From a virus, in IMG/VR virus record IMGVR_UViG_3300018420_000062, positions 1 to 31,948 of that record: DNA of 31,948 nucleotides. One strand, given 5' to 3'. The notes under the pieces are model-generated. The model was not told the origin of the DNA. It ran no database searches and worked only from the letters and a program-made list of their open reading frames with translations. Numbering within the stretch: position 1 is the stretch's first letter; every line of letters begins with the position of its first letter. Shown one piece after another: positions 16,112-24,481 of this stretch. Both the position numbers and the translations under genes were made by a program.

Positions 16112-17048
16112 TTTTCAAAGACTCCCTGTAGGCTAATCCTTCTTCTCCAGCTATCTTTGTGACGATGAATTTATACTCGTCTGTTTGTTTAAAGTTATCT
16201 ATAGTTTTCTTACTTTTTGGGTTTGCGCCCTGTACGTCATCACACATAGAGCAAGGCTTTACGTCCTCTCTTCTTCCGTTTAATAAAGACCACCGTACTC
16301 TATTCATTTTTGGATCGTTTGCATACATATCCATAAGGCTTCGTTCTAGTACATGGCCTATTTTTACCTGATAAGTCCAATCATTGCAACACATCTGGTA
16401 AAACCCATTATAATCTATGAATATTTGCCTCATTGGATGCCAGCAAGGTGCGTTTCGTACTTTATTATTAAAAAAGCCAGCTCTATTATTGAAGTTATAA
16501 GCCCAAGTAATCGGTTTCTCTTCCCCCGAATTTGGCAATATAAAGCCAGGCAAATTATTCATTTCCTCAATAGATAAACCATTAGGCTTATAATACTGTT
16601 CTAGTGCTTTACCATTTGGCAAGAAAGCATAATCTCTTATACGTTCCTGGTACTCTTCTTTTGTAGTATAAGTATTAAGAATAACCTCATCAAGTTTCTT
16701 AGCGGTTTCTGTGTTCCACCATCTATCTATTCTATACCCATTAGTGGTTAATCGCAGCTTCCATTTATCTTTTGATAGCATATCTACTACTTCTAGAAAC
16801 TGCGGGTGAAGAGTACTTTCTCCCCTACCCGCAAGCTCTATCCACCCACTATAATCTATAGAGCGTAGCTCGTCCATTACTTCCCTTATTACTTCAAAAG
16901 ACATATGTTTATTCTCATTTGGGTAAGAATCATCTGCCCTAGGACAGAAGCTACATCTTTTATTGCAAAGGCCAGTTAGGTCTAAATCAACTCTGTAAAT
17001 ATTGCTGTGCATATACTTTCTCAAATTTTCCCATTGAGTAATCGTCAC
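16095..17048 (-). CDS. Radical SAM protein with SPASM-like cysteines, 317 aa
   Basis: The N-terminal CNKRCSFC (C28, C32, C35) is the CxxxCxxC motif that binds the 4Fe-4S cluster and S-adenosylmethionine, followed by a GRGES segment (the GE motif) and TTNGY, both usual in radical SAM barrels. The C-terminal part carries further Cys in the order APCWHP, MCCNDW and CSMCDD, as in SPASM domains that hold auxiliary clusters, often in peptide- or protein-modifying enzymes. Its first 62 bases lie within the polymerase gene. ATG 17012 is an alternative start that keeps all motifs. Substrate unknown. The directly coupled downstream protein is one candidate partner. Confidence 0.92.
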   Translation of the reverse strand: MTITQWENLRKYMHSNIYRVDLDLTGLCNKRCSFCPRADDSYPNENKHMSFEVIREVMDELRSIDYSGWIELAGRGESTLHPQFLEVVDMLSKDKWKLRLTTNGYRIDRWWNTETAKKLDEVILNTYTTKEEYQERIRDYAFLPNGKALEQYYKPNGLSIEEMNNLPGFILPNSGEEKPITWAYNFNNRAGFFNNKVRNAPCWHPMRQIFIDYNGFYQMCCNDWTYQVKIGHVLERSLMDMYANDPKMNRVRWSLLNGRREDVKPCSMCDDVQGANPKSKKTIDNFKQTDEYKFIVTKIAGEEGLAYRESLKSGNNI

Positions 17049-19275
17049 CTACCTCAAAGTCGCAACCAACTGCAACCCCAGGTATTGAGATGCCTCTATC
17101 CATTTGAATGAAATTTAATAATTTCTCCGTGTAATGATCTACTTCATTATCGGGCACCTCTGCTAAGATGGAGTCGTGTACTAGTGCGAAGATACGTGCC
17201 TTCATACCAGAAGTTTTAATGTACGACCCCATATCAATAGCGCCTAGTAAGTTAATATCAGAAGCAGCAGACTGCACCAGAAAATTAAGACCAGACCTAA
17301 TGCTATGACTCTTGATGCCCGCGTCAGTCGATGCGACATTCGGTAATCTCCTTTTCCTTCCGAAGAAGCTGTATATAAATCCATTAGCAGCAATGAACTT
17401 TTGGTTTTCTTCAATCCATGACTTTAACTTATGGAACTCTTTAAAGTAGTCACCGATTACTTCTTGAGCTTCTTGAGGGCTAAAGTACTTTCCAGAATCT
17501 TTAGTCACTTGCTCACTGATTTTCTTTGGGCCTGCACCATACATGATACCGAAGGTTACAGCTTTTGCAGCCTGGCGCTTCTCTTTATATAGCTCTGCGA
17601 CTTGATCTGCTTCGCAGGGTAGATTAAATACTTTCTTCGCAATATTACTATGGAAGTTACCACCGCTACGGAATACATCCATAAGGGCTTTGTCTTCTGC
17701 TAGTACTGCTGCTACATACACTTCCGCTGTTGTTAAGTCCATTGCTACAATCTTATGCCCTGGAGCTGCCATAATACAACCCTTTACAATAGGGTTGTCC
17801 CGAGGAAGCTGTTGCATATTAAGCTTGCCACTAGAACTAAGACGTCCGCTAGTAGTACTATGAAGATTAAAGCCTGTGCGGAGTCTAGAATCTCTATCCA
17901 ACTGTGGTATGATTTTGTCCAAATAAGTATTTTTAATTTTGGATTTTTGCCTAATCGCCAATATAAGACCTGGGACTTCGGATTTTTCCGCCAATTCGCC
18001 AAGAACCTCCGCATCTGTTGAAGCTGCGCCTGTACCTGTTTTCTTTCCAGTAGGCTGCAAACCAAGGAAGTCAAAAAGAAGAGAGCGGAGCTGCACAGTG
18101 CTATTAGGATTAAAAGTTTTTCCATTTATTGCCTCGAACTTTTGAATAGCAGGATTCTTATATAACTCAGCAATTGCCTCATCAATTTCCTTCTGCATAA
18201 GCTCTTGAGATACAATTAAGCGATCTCGGTTAAAGGGTACACCATTATTTTGTACATCTGTCAAAAACCGTGATCCTGGGATAAGTATATTATCATACAC
18301 TTTGGCCAGTTTCTTATTTTGCTTAATTTTTACAAACTTCTCGTATAGAAGAAAGGTACATACCGCATCCATAGCTGCATAGGTTTTCATAGTGTCAAAA
18401 GGGATACTATCCCAAGTGAACTGATCTTTTAAAATGCCATGCTCTTTTCGGTATTTATCCATCCAATCATACATTGGCTTCTCATAATCCCCGTAGGGAG
18501 TAAACTTAATAGCGAGCTGTTTAAGGCCATGACCGCCTGGGTTCTCATCAATAAGATAATGCAAAAGCATGGTATCTTCAAATCGTGGGAACTTAAAGTT
18601 GAAATGGTACTCAAAAAACGCTACGTCAAACTTAGCATTGTGGAACACTACAATCTTTTTCTCGAACAGCTCTTGGAGCAGTCGCTCAGTTTCTTCGTCA
18701 AAACACTGTGTATCAATGTACACGCCCTGATCTCGCTGATAAGACAGCGAGATACCTAACATATACCCATCTCTAGGATATAATCCTGTAGTCTCTGAGT
18801 CTAGTGCAATATATGGCAAAGGGTAGTCAATAGCAGCCTGAATATAGGCATTCGCTTCTACAGTATCCTGAATACCATAAGCATTATCATTTGTTATAAC
18901 TACATCTTCGATTTCGCCTTTGATGTACTTAATAATACTATCACGAGAATCTTCCCAGGTACGTCTAGCTTCAGGCTTAAACGCCAGCATCGCAGGATTT
19001 ATAATAGGCAAGAATTTCTCGTCTACTTTTTTACCAGAATACTCAGTTACTGAATTATTTTTAGTGAAGTACTTAAGAGCATCACTACCTACTAGAATGA
19101 CATAGTCGTAGGCATCAATGTCTATCTTGATATCACAATCGCGTTTCAACACCTTCGTAATCGAAGCGTTAGAACATAGGTGATAGTGGTCGAAATCAAA
19201 CTCATGGTCAAATTCCGATCTGAAATTAGTCTTGCTTGGCTTAGTCTCTATTAGAGCGACTCTTGGGCTCGTCAT
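16987..19275 (-). CDS. Family A DNA polymerase with 3'-5' exonuclease
   Basis: Replicative polymerase, 762 aa. An unassigned N-terminal region of about 150 residues is followed by the proofreading domain: Exo I ALDSETTG (D159, E161), Exo II VFHNAKFDVAFF and Exo III YAAMDAV. The polymerase has motif A MDLTTAEV (D513, E518), motif B RQAAKAVTFGIMYG (K571, F575, Y579) and motif C LVHDSI (H700, D701). Motif A departs from the DYSQIELR form, while both metal/gate acids remain. F575 aligns with E. coli F762. No 5'-nuclease domain is fused; that activity is the separate gene at 7816-8646. It follows primase by eight bases and overlaps the radical SAM gene. Confidence 0.96.
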   Translation of the reverse strand: MTSPRVALIETKPSKTNFRSEFDHEFDFDHYHLCSNASITKVLKRDCDIKIDIDAYDYVILVGSDALKYFTKNNSVTEYSGKKVDEKFLPIINPAMLAFKPEARRTWEDSRDSIIKYIKGEIEDVVITNDNAYGIQDTVEANAYIQAAIDYPLPYIALDSETTGLYPRDGYMLGISLSYQRDQGVYIDTQCFDEETERLLQELFEKKIVVFHNAKFDVAFFEYHFNFKFPRFEDTMLLHYLIDENPGGHGLKQLAIKFTPYGDYEKPMYDWMDKYRKEHGILKDQFTWDSIPFDTMKTYAAMDAVCTFLLYEKFVKIKQNKKLAKVYDNILIPGSRFLTDVQNNGVPFNRDRLIVSQELMQKEIDEAIAELYKNPAIQKFEAINGKTFNPNSTVQLRSLLFDFLGLQPTGKKTGTGAASTDAEVLGELAEKSEVPGLILAIRQKSKIKNTYLDKIIPQLDRDSRLRTGFNLHSTTSGRLSSSGKLNMQQLPRDNPIVKGCIMAAPGHKIVAMDLTTAEVYVAAVLAEDKALMDVFRSGGNFHSNIAKKVFNLPCEADQVAELYKEKRQAAKAVTFGIMYGAGPKKISEQVTKDSGKYFSPQEAQEVIGDYFKEFHKLKSWIEENQKFIAANGFIYSFFGRKRRLPNVASTDAGIKSHSIRSGLNFLVQSAASDINLLGAIDMGSYIKTSGMKARIFALVHDSILAEVPDNEVDHYTEKLLNFIQMDRGISIPGVAVGCDFEVGDDYSMGKFEKVYAQQYLQS

Positions 19276-19283
19276 TGTTTCCT

Positions 19284-20111
19284 CTACTTATATAGTTTGT
19301 TTAGTAGTTTACTTACTTGTCCCTGAGTTAAAGCCCCAGGATCTGTTCCACTTAAATGAATATTTCTAGTTAATAACTCTGCTGTTTCGCACATAATTTT
19401 TACACGTTCAGCAGCCTGTTGTCCTGGATCATCCCCATCAAAGAAGATGTCTATAGTATCCACTCCTTGAATAGAAAGCATACGCAATTTATCCTCATTG
19501 ATGTTCTTTGTCCCAAAGGTACAAACTGCATTAGTCATACCTTTGTCATGCAAGTTAATCATATCATATATACCCTCTACTAGTACAACACTACCATTGA
19601 TAGGTTTTACTATAGGGAATAAAGGCATCTTAGCACCCGCAGGCGAGATCATGTACTTAGGTGTACCACCTGTAGTATGTCTACCGTTAAAGGCTACTAT
19701 TCTTCCTGATATATCTCGAATAGGGAAGTTAATCCTACCTACAAAGTCTGCTCCTGCATTCTGGAATGCTTCAAATCTTTTATATGTTTCTGGCTTTATG
19801 TCCCGCCAGTTGCCAGTATAAGTTGTACTATTTTTGGGAAAAGACAAACCAACGCTTTCAGACCTCTTATCTTTAAGTTTCTTTTTCAGAAGTTCTCGTC
19901 TTAGTTGTAGTTGGTTTGCCTTTTCCCCAAAATAGGTAAACAAATTACCTTTGTACTCGCAAGAAAAGCACTGAAATATACCAGTGATTCGGTCTATACG
20001 CATACTAGGATTTCTATCTGGATGCTCTGGATTAAGGCATGAGACTAGATAATCTCCGCCTTTGGGTATGAAATACACATCTCGTGATTTCAATAACTCT
20101 TCTACGTTCAT
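19284..20111 (-). CDS. DnaG-type DNA primase
   Basis: Makes RNA primers for the polymerase. The N-terminus has the CHC2-type zinc finger C25, H30, C48 and C51 (CLNPEH ... CFSC). The TOPRIM domain shows the acidic pattern VVLVEGIYD and FFDGDDPGQ. Between them is a short RNA-polymerase basic stretch (INFPIRDISGRIVAFNGR). At 275 aa it is a compact primase comparable to the primase half of T7 gp4, with the helicase in its own gene upstream. A leader of about 60 bases separates it from its promoter, and AAGGGTAG is near the ATG. Confidence 0.94.
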   Translation of the reverse strand: MNVEELLKSRDVYFIPKGGDYLVSCLNPEHPDRNPSMRIDRITGIFQCFSCEYKGNLFTYFGEKANQLQLRRELLKKKLKDKRSESVGLSFPKNSTTYTGNWRDIKPETYKRFEAFQNAGADFVGRINFPIRDISGRIVAFNGRHTTGGTPKYMISPAGAKMPLFPIVKPINGSVVLVEGIYDMINLHDKGMTNAVCTFGTKNINEDKLRMLSIQGVDTIDIFFDGDDPGQQAAERVKIMCETAELLTRNIHLSGTDPGALTQGQVSKLLNKLYK

Positions 20112-20171
20112 AAGTGCTACCCTTATCCTTTAAAGAATGCCAAAAAAACCCTTCTCTACTTTAGAAACAAT

Positions 20172-20200
20172 ATTATACTAAAATAGAGGAGGGAAGTCAA
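20172..20200 (-). promoter_or_regulatory. Sigma70-type promoter for primase-polymerase unit
   Basis: TTGACT (20200-20195), 17-base spacer, TATAAT (20177-20172) on the - strand, with an A-run and GTTC directly upstream as in the other cassettes. It sits between the helicase stop and the primase start. Confidence 0.86.
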
Positions 20201-20209
20201 GAACTTTTT

Positions 20210-21532
20210 TTAGATATCATCAATGCTTTCGCCAGTCTTCGATGAGGAATCATCCCTCTCTTGAGGAGTTTGAGATGACTCAGGCCCGATCTTCAGGCTT
20301 TCCCAATCTACTACTGAACTGAATGAAGTCATGGCTCCGTTACGCATTTTCACACAATTGAGGGTAATACAATTATCCTCGTGATCCCAGGTCTCCAACG
20401 TGAATGCTGCGTCTGCTGCATCCAAGATACCTTTTGCGAATCGGGCTTCACCCGTTGCATCTGTCTGATAGGGCGAGAATACAGTACATTCGTACTCTTG
20501 GGCCATAGATTTCAATGCTTTACTTACTTCGATCTGCTCTGTCCAGTCATACTGACCGCCAGACCTAGAAGGAAGGTTGGATCGTTTTACTTGGTTAATA
20601 TAGTCAACTACGATAACACCAACATTCAATGCTCTTACCTTCTTATCCAGTTCGGCACGAATCTTAGACAATGTAAGTGACGGATCATAAATAACGTCTA
20701 ACTGTTGAGTTGGGAGAAGCTCACAGTTATTCTTTAAATTATAATGAAACTTAGCAAAGTCGCGGTCAGCTCTATACTCTTTCAAACGATCTTCCCCATT
20801 AACAAATCGAGAGGCCCACCATCCTGCAACCTTCTCCCACTCGCCAAGACTAAGATTCTTAGTCCGAAGTCGGCTAAAAGGAACTCCAGTTGCAATTGAA
20901 CAGCAGCGCTGTAGGATATTTCTGCTATCCATCTCAATAGTGAAATAGATAGCAGATTTACCACTAGCAAAGACATTTTGTGCTATATTGGCACAAATTA
21001 CGGATTTACCCGCACCTCTCTTACCACCTACCATCACAAGGTCTCTAGGAGAGAATTGTGTGGATAGGTCGTAATCGGCATTTAAACCGAGAGGAACGTA
21101 CTTCTCTAATTCCTCTTCTGGCTCGAACAAGTCAATATGTTGCATACTTTCTTGCGGATCTTGTAGGTCAACCTTCTTCTCTATGTCTAGGACAATTTGA
21201 TGAAGGTGATCTACGGACTCTTGTGCATCTTCAAAAGAGACACTGTTGTCAATATAATCTTCGAGCGAGTTGAGAATCTCTTTTTGAGTATATTCGTTCT
21301 TCAGGTACTGAAGAAGCATAGCGGCATCAGCATCAACAACGACACTTTCAACAGCGTATAACTTCTCTCTAGTAGCTGCGTCCCGAATCTCAAGTTTGAG
21401 ATCATCGAACGTGGGCATTACGTGGAAGCTTTCGCAGTGTTTAGTTATTACTGAATAAAGTGCATGATACTCAGTAGGCAAATAATGCCTATGAGTAACA
21501 CTCCAGGTCTGAAAGTCCTGGAGCGTTAACAC
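20210..21532 (-). CDS. Replicative DNA helicase, DnaB-type (start uncertain)
   Basis: RecA-fold replicative helicase: an N-terminal helical domain, linker helix near residues 100-145, Walker A GGKRGAGKS (169-177), IYFTIEM, Walker B VIVVDYI, and the DnaB motif with SPYQTD. GTG 21532 is the first canonical start, but no ribosome site precedes it and it would cut into the first helix. The frame continues upstream to a stop at 21619-21617, with protein-like sequence (GRITVNIASALLNK) and a GGGAG at 21574-21570 just before ATT 21568 / ACG 21565. A non-AUG start there is therefore possible. The Ser/Asp-rich C-terminal tail may be disordered. Downstream is primase, under its own promoter. Confidence 0.93.
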   Translation of the reverse strand: MLTLQDFQTWSVTHRHYLPTEYHALYSVITKHCESFHVMPTFDDLKLEIRDAATREKLYAVESVVVDADAAMLLQYLKNEYTQKEILNSLEDYIDNSVSFEDAQESVDHLHQIVLDIEKKVDLQDPQESMQHIDLFEPEEELEKYVPLGLNADYDLSTQFSPRDLVMVGGKRGAGKSVICANIAQNVFASGKSAIYFTIEMDSRNILQRCCSIATGVPFSRLRTKNLSLGEWEKVAGWWASRFVNGEDRLKEYRADRDFAKFHYNLKNNCELLPTQQLDVIYDPSLTLSKIRAELDKKVRALNVGVIVVDYINQVKRSNLPSRSGGQYDWTEQIEVSKALKSMAQEYECTVFSPYQTDATGEARFAKGILDAADAAFTLETWDHEDNCITLNCVKMRNGAMTSFSSVVDWESLKIGPESSQTPQERDDSSSKTGESIDDI

Positions 21533-21589
21533 TTTGTTTAGTAACGCACTTGCAATATTAACCGTAATTCTCCCAAATCCGATATGAAA

Positions 21590-21616
21590 CAGCCACGGAG
21601 CATAACCCAGTGGCTG
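21590..21616 (-). other. Hairpin upstream of the helicase coding region
   Basis: CAGCCAC (21616-21610) pairs with GTGGCTG (21596-21590) in the - strand transcript, with GG/CC continuing inside the loop. It is followed by only three T, so it is a weak terminator at best. It lies just before the GGGAG ribosome site of the helicase and could tune its translation or protect a processed mRNA end. Confidence 0.5.
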
Positions 21617-21640
21617 CTATTTATAACCTAACTACTAGTA

Positions 21641-22369
21641 TTAACCAGCAGCTTTGACACTCTTAGCCGCACCATCGTAGTCAGCAGCGCTGATACCACG
21701 GCGAGTAAGCATTGTCTTAACGCCACGAGCAGTTTTACCAATCGCGTCTGCAATCGCTTCAACAGTCATGCCGTCAATTCCAGTAAGGCCAGCCAAAGGA
21801 TCTTCCTTAGCGGCAGACTTAGTGGTTTCCTGACGAGGAATGGCATCGATCTCACCAGCACGCAACAGGCTAAGAGCCTTACCGCGTACAGAGTTCACAG
21901 TGCGACCCATAGCTTCAGCAATAGCCTCTACAAAAGCGCCGTCTTGTACCATAGATACAAACAATGACTCTTCTTCAGGGGTATAAGTGCGTACACTTTC
22001 TACCTTAGGGGCAGGCTTAACGTGGGCAGTCAATTCCATTGACAGGATCTTGCCTTGAATAGACTTAGGTGAGAAAGCGCCGTCTTCAAAGTGACCCGCA
22101 ATTTCAGCATAAGTATATTCGCCGCTGTTGTCTGTAACGAATGCAGACAGAGTAGCTTCTTGAGCACCAGAAAATGCGCGTGAAGCACCAGCAGAGGCTA
22201 GTTCTACGTCGTGGCCCATTTTTCGCAATTTGCTAGAAACAGAACGAGTAGAGGTTTCAAGGTTTTCTGCAGCGTCAGCTACAGTTGCTTGAGAAACGGG
22301 GCTTTCGCCACCGATAAAGTTTGTTAATTGAGCGGTACGCTCTTCAGTCCATTTAGGTAATGAGGACAT
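21641..22369 (-). CDS. Multi-HTH DNA-binding-like protein, 242 aa
   Basis: The protein contains a series of short helix-turn-helix-like segments: an N-terminal PKWTEERTAQL Myb/SANT-like opening with VSSKLRKMG as recognition helix, a second around YTYAEIAGHF with SIQGKILSM, a third around YTPEEESLFV with TVNSVRGKALSLL, and a fourth with TVEAIADAIGKTARGVKTMLTRRG. Each ends in a similar recognition helix, indicating internal duplication. Ala/Lys linkers separate them. It sits between the ligase C-terminal gene and the helicase gene, in the same unit. A role as a DNA-coating protein or transcription regulator is inferred. The 24868-25311 protein has the same fold in single copy. Confidence 0.82.
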   Translation of the reverse strand: MSSLPKWTEERTAQLTNFIGGESPVSQATVADAAENLETSTRSVSSKLRKMGHDVELASAGASRAFSGAQEATLSAFVTDNSGEYTYAEIAGHFEDGAFSPKSIQGKILSMELTAHVKPAPKVESVRTYTPEEESLFVSMVQDGAFVEAIAEAMGRTVNSVRGKALSLLRAGEIDAIPRQETTKSAAKEDPLAGLTGIDGMTVEAIADAIGKTARGVKTMLTRRGISAADYDGAAKSVKAAG

Positions 22370-22373
22370 ATAT

Positions 22374-23123
22374 TTATTCTCCAGTTAAGATTAAAAGATT
22401 AGTTACAATAGTTACGCCAGCAGCTCTGGCCTGTTTAGTTTTTGCGGACTCAATTCCGCTTTCGTTCACTAGAATAGTGACATCCCGTGTCAAGCTAGAC
22501 TTTACCTCATAGCCCTTCTCCTGAAGAGCTTCGTGAGCAAGGGCTTTCGTTTTATAACTAACTAACTTGCCAGTTATACACACTACACCATTCACCATGG
22601 AGGCATTCTGTGGTCTTACAAACTTAAAGTCAAAAGGAAGCATACTTACTAAAGGGAACTCCAGTTGCAGCCATCCTAATAGATTAGCTGTAGACTTCTC
22701 ACCAAGACCGGCAGCACGACAAGTTTCATAGTTTATATCGTCAATAGATTCGCAAACTACTGCTAGCTTTTGTGCCGCCGTCTTCCCAATAAGAGGAATA
22801 CTAAAAGCGGGTAATAACACATTTAGGGGAGCCCCTCGGGAGCGATCCAGTTCTTCCTTCAGCTTTACAGCAAGTCTCTCAGAACCAAGGCCGTGTACTA
22901 ATTCTTCTAGCTCGAACGAATAGATTTCTTCTAGTTCTTGAATATCTAGTTTTCGTATAGTAGCTGGGCCAAGTCCTTTGATCTTTAACGAGCTTGCAAA
23001 ATGCTCAATAAGTTTTTCTGTTTTCGCACCACAAGAGGCATTACGACAATACAGGAGATAGTTAACGCTTTCCAGAACCGCACTGCAACTAGGGCAGTGT
23101 GTTGGGGCTTGGATTGCTATCAT
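22374..23123 (-). CDS. NAD-dependent DNA ligase, C-terminal subunit (zinc finger, HhH, BRCT)
   Basis: This is the second half of a LigA-type ligase. It opens with a four-cysteine zinc finger (C10, C13, C26, C31), then helix-hairpin-helix motifs (KGLGPATIRKL, PLIGKTAAQKL and the AAGLGEKSTANLL segment) that hold nicked DNA, and a BRCT domain from about residue 175 (VNGVVCITGKL). It lacks the nucleotidyltransferase, which is encoded by the next gene upstream (23182-24123). ATG 23123 has GGAGAG and is served by its own promoter. The two products presumably associate to seal nicks during replication. T5 also has its ligase in two genes. Confidence 0.93.
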   Translation of the reverse strand: MIAIQAPTHCPSCSAVLESVNYLLYCRNASCGAKTEKLIEHFASSLKIKGLGPATIRKLDIQELEEIYSFELEELVHGLGSERLAVKLKEELDRSRGAPLNVLLPAFSIPLIGKTAAQKLAVVCESIDDINYETCRAAGLGEKSTANLLGWLQLEFPLVSMLPFDFKFVRPQNASMVNGVVCITGKLVSYKTKALAHEALQEKGYEVKSSLTRDVTILVNESGIESAKTKQARAAGVTIVTNLLILTGE

Positions 23124-23149
23124 CTGGTCTCTCCTGAAATTGAATGTAT

Positions 23150-23178
23150 ATTATACGCGTTTCTAAGATACTTGTCAA
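23150..23178 (-). promoter_or_regulatory. Sigma70-type promoter between the ligase halves
   Basis: TTGACA (23178-23173), 17 bases, TATAAT (23155-23150) on the - strand. The upstream aaaatagttc block contains the stop codon TAG of the ligase N-terminal gene (23184-23182). Confidence 0.9.
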
Positions 23179-23181
23179 GAA

Positions 23182-24123
23182 CTATTTTTCTTCAGGTAGA
23201 TCAACATTTATACGTCGAACTACGCGAGGTATAATTTCCCCTGACCGTATTACTTCTACCTGACATCCTATCTCTAGATTCAAATCCCTGATGTATTGAA
23301 TATTATGCAGAGTAGCTCGACCAACAACAGCCTCCCCAATTACAACTGGTTCTAGTATTGCTACTGGACTAACTACTCCGCTTTTGCCAACCTGCCAAAC
23401 AACGTCTAACAGGGTGGTTGCAATACCCTCCGCCTGCTCTTTCAGAGCAAAAGCTCCGCGAGGGTGGTGGGCAGTATAACCCAGCTCTTCAAAAGTCTCG
23501 TTCGACTTGGTACGAAACACTAGACCATCTGTAGGGTAATCATCCACATTAAAGCGAGTAACTACATTCAGACCCATCTGGTGTAGGACTTCAAGAGAAC
23601 AAGCATACTCAGGGGCGAGACTGGGTGATGCGTCGTAAGCTACGAACTGTACATCTCTACTCTTGAACTCTTGCAAGTCCTTAAGATTCAATGCACCCGC
23701 AGCGTAGTTACGAGCATTAGGTATACTACTTGGGGCAACGACTTCTCCAGTAATCTGAATAAGCTGTCTAGCACTAATCTGATTAGGGACTAGTAACCGT
23801 ATCTTATCAGTAATATCTCTACCGTGTATGCCATCACCCCTAGTTAGCGCAATCTTCAATAATCCATTAATATAGAGTATTGATACAGCAGCACCATCAA
23901 GCTTAGGTGTTTCTATGCAATCAGCAATATCCAAAGGAGCTTTCGATAAATCGAAACACTTCTGTAAAGAATACATCTGATACGCATGAGGAACAGCATC
24001 AGTAACTTCATAGCCAACAGTTTTATAGTTGTATTTAGCAGCTAAGAGATCAAATGAGGCATCCGAAATAATCGAGTTACCTTCATAATAGAACTTACTT
24101 GCCTTATCTAAGAAGTCGCGCAT
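23182..24123 (-). CDS. NAD-dependent DNA ligase, N-terminal subunit (adenylation and OB domains)
   Basis: First half of LigA. Residues 1-45 resemble the NMN-binding Ia domain (FYYEGNSIISDASFD), shorter than in bacteria. The adenylation site is ETPKLDG with K74. Further nucleotidyltransferase motifs are LTRGDGIHGRDIT, ITGEVV, NARNYAAGAL, DGLVFR and GAFALK, and the OB fold closes with WQVGKSGVVSPVA, GRATLHN and GCQVEVIRSGEIIPRV. It ends right after the OB domain, where bacterial LigA would continue to the zinc finger. Own promoter at 24150-24178. Probably works as a complex with the 22374-23123 product. Confidence 0.94.
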   Translation of the reverse strand: MRDFLDKASKFYYEGNSIISDASFDLLAAKYNYKTVGYEVTDAVPHAYQMYSLQKCFDLSKAPLDIADCIETPKLDGAAVSILYINGLLKIALTRGDGIHGRDITDKIRLLVPNQISARQLIQITGEVVAPSSIPNARNYAAGALNLKDLQEFKSRDVQFVAYDASPSLAPEYACSLEVLHQMGLNVVTRFNVDDYPTDGLVFRTKSNETFEELGYTAHHPRGAFALKEQAEGIATTLLDVVWQVGKSGVVSPVAILEPVVIGEAVVGRATLHNIQYIRDLNLEIGCQVEVIRSGEIIPRVVRRINVDLPEEK

Positions 24124-24149
24124 GGTCTTTTTCCTAATTTTGAAATGAT

Positions 24150-24178
24150 ATTATACGCGACTTTAACCTTCCCGTCAA
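24150..24178 (-). promoter_or_regulatory. Sigma70-type promoter for ligase N-terminal gene
   Basis: TTGACG (24178-24173), 17 bases, TATAAT (24155-24150) on the - strand. The upstream block aaatagttc carries the TAG stop of the PC4-like gene. Downstream bases (TTTCAAAATTAGG) match those after other promoters of the set. Confidence 0.88.
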
Positions 24179-24181
24179 GAA

Positions 24182-24481
24182 CTATTTATACATATCCTGA
24201 AGTAAATCAGAAAAATGTTCTTCAATAACACTTTTCGACTCTGCCAAGGATAGTATTTCTACTAGCCCAGCGAAAAGCTCTCTGGAGTTATTGAAGTCTA
24301 GGGGCATCGCGACGCCTTCAGGTGTGGGCTTCCATTCCTCGTCAAAATCCATATAGTACTTTCGGAGATGCAGATATTCTACTCCTCTGAAAGTATTTAC
24401 GGTTAACCTTACTTGAACTTCTTTTACTGTATCATAATGAACTACACGGGAATAGGCTTCGGGAGCCTCATGTAGATCCAT
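24182..24481 (-). CDS. PC4/p15-like ssDNA-binding transcription cofactor, 99 aa
   Basis: The central part matches the PC4 coactivator fold: a strand VQVRLTVNTFRGVEYLHLRKYY, an Asp/Glu-Trp stretch (DEEWKPTPEGVAMPL) and a closing helix RELFAGLVEIL. The FRG-x-x-Y-x-x-x-RKYY and PT-x-x-GV-x-x-L signatures are characteristic of PC4/YdbC proteins, which dimerise and bind single-stranded or melted DNA. N- and C-terminal extensions are short and acidic. The start shares one base with the stop of the upstream gene (TAATG). A role in early-late transcription, recombination or protection of melted promoters is inferred. Confidence 0.78.
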   Translation of the reverse strand: MDLHEAPEAYSRVVHYDTVKEVQVRLTVNTFRGVEYLHLRKYYMDFDEEWKPTPEGVAMPLDFNNSRELFAGLVEILSLAESKSVIEEHFSDLLQDMYK

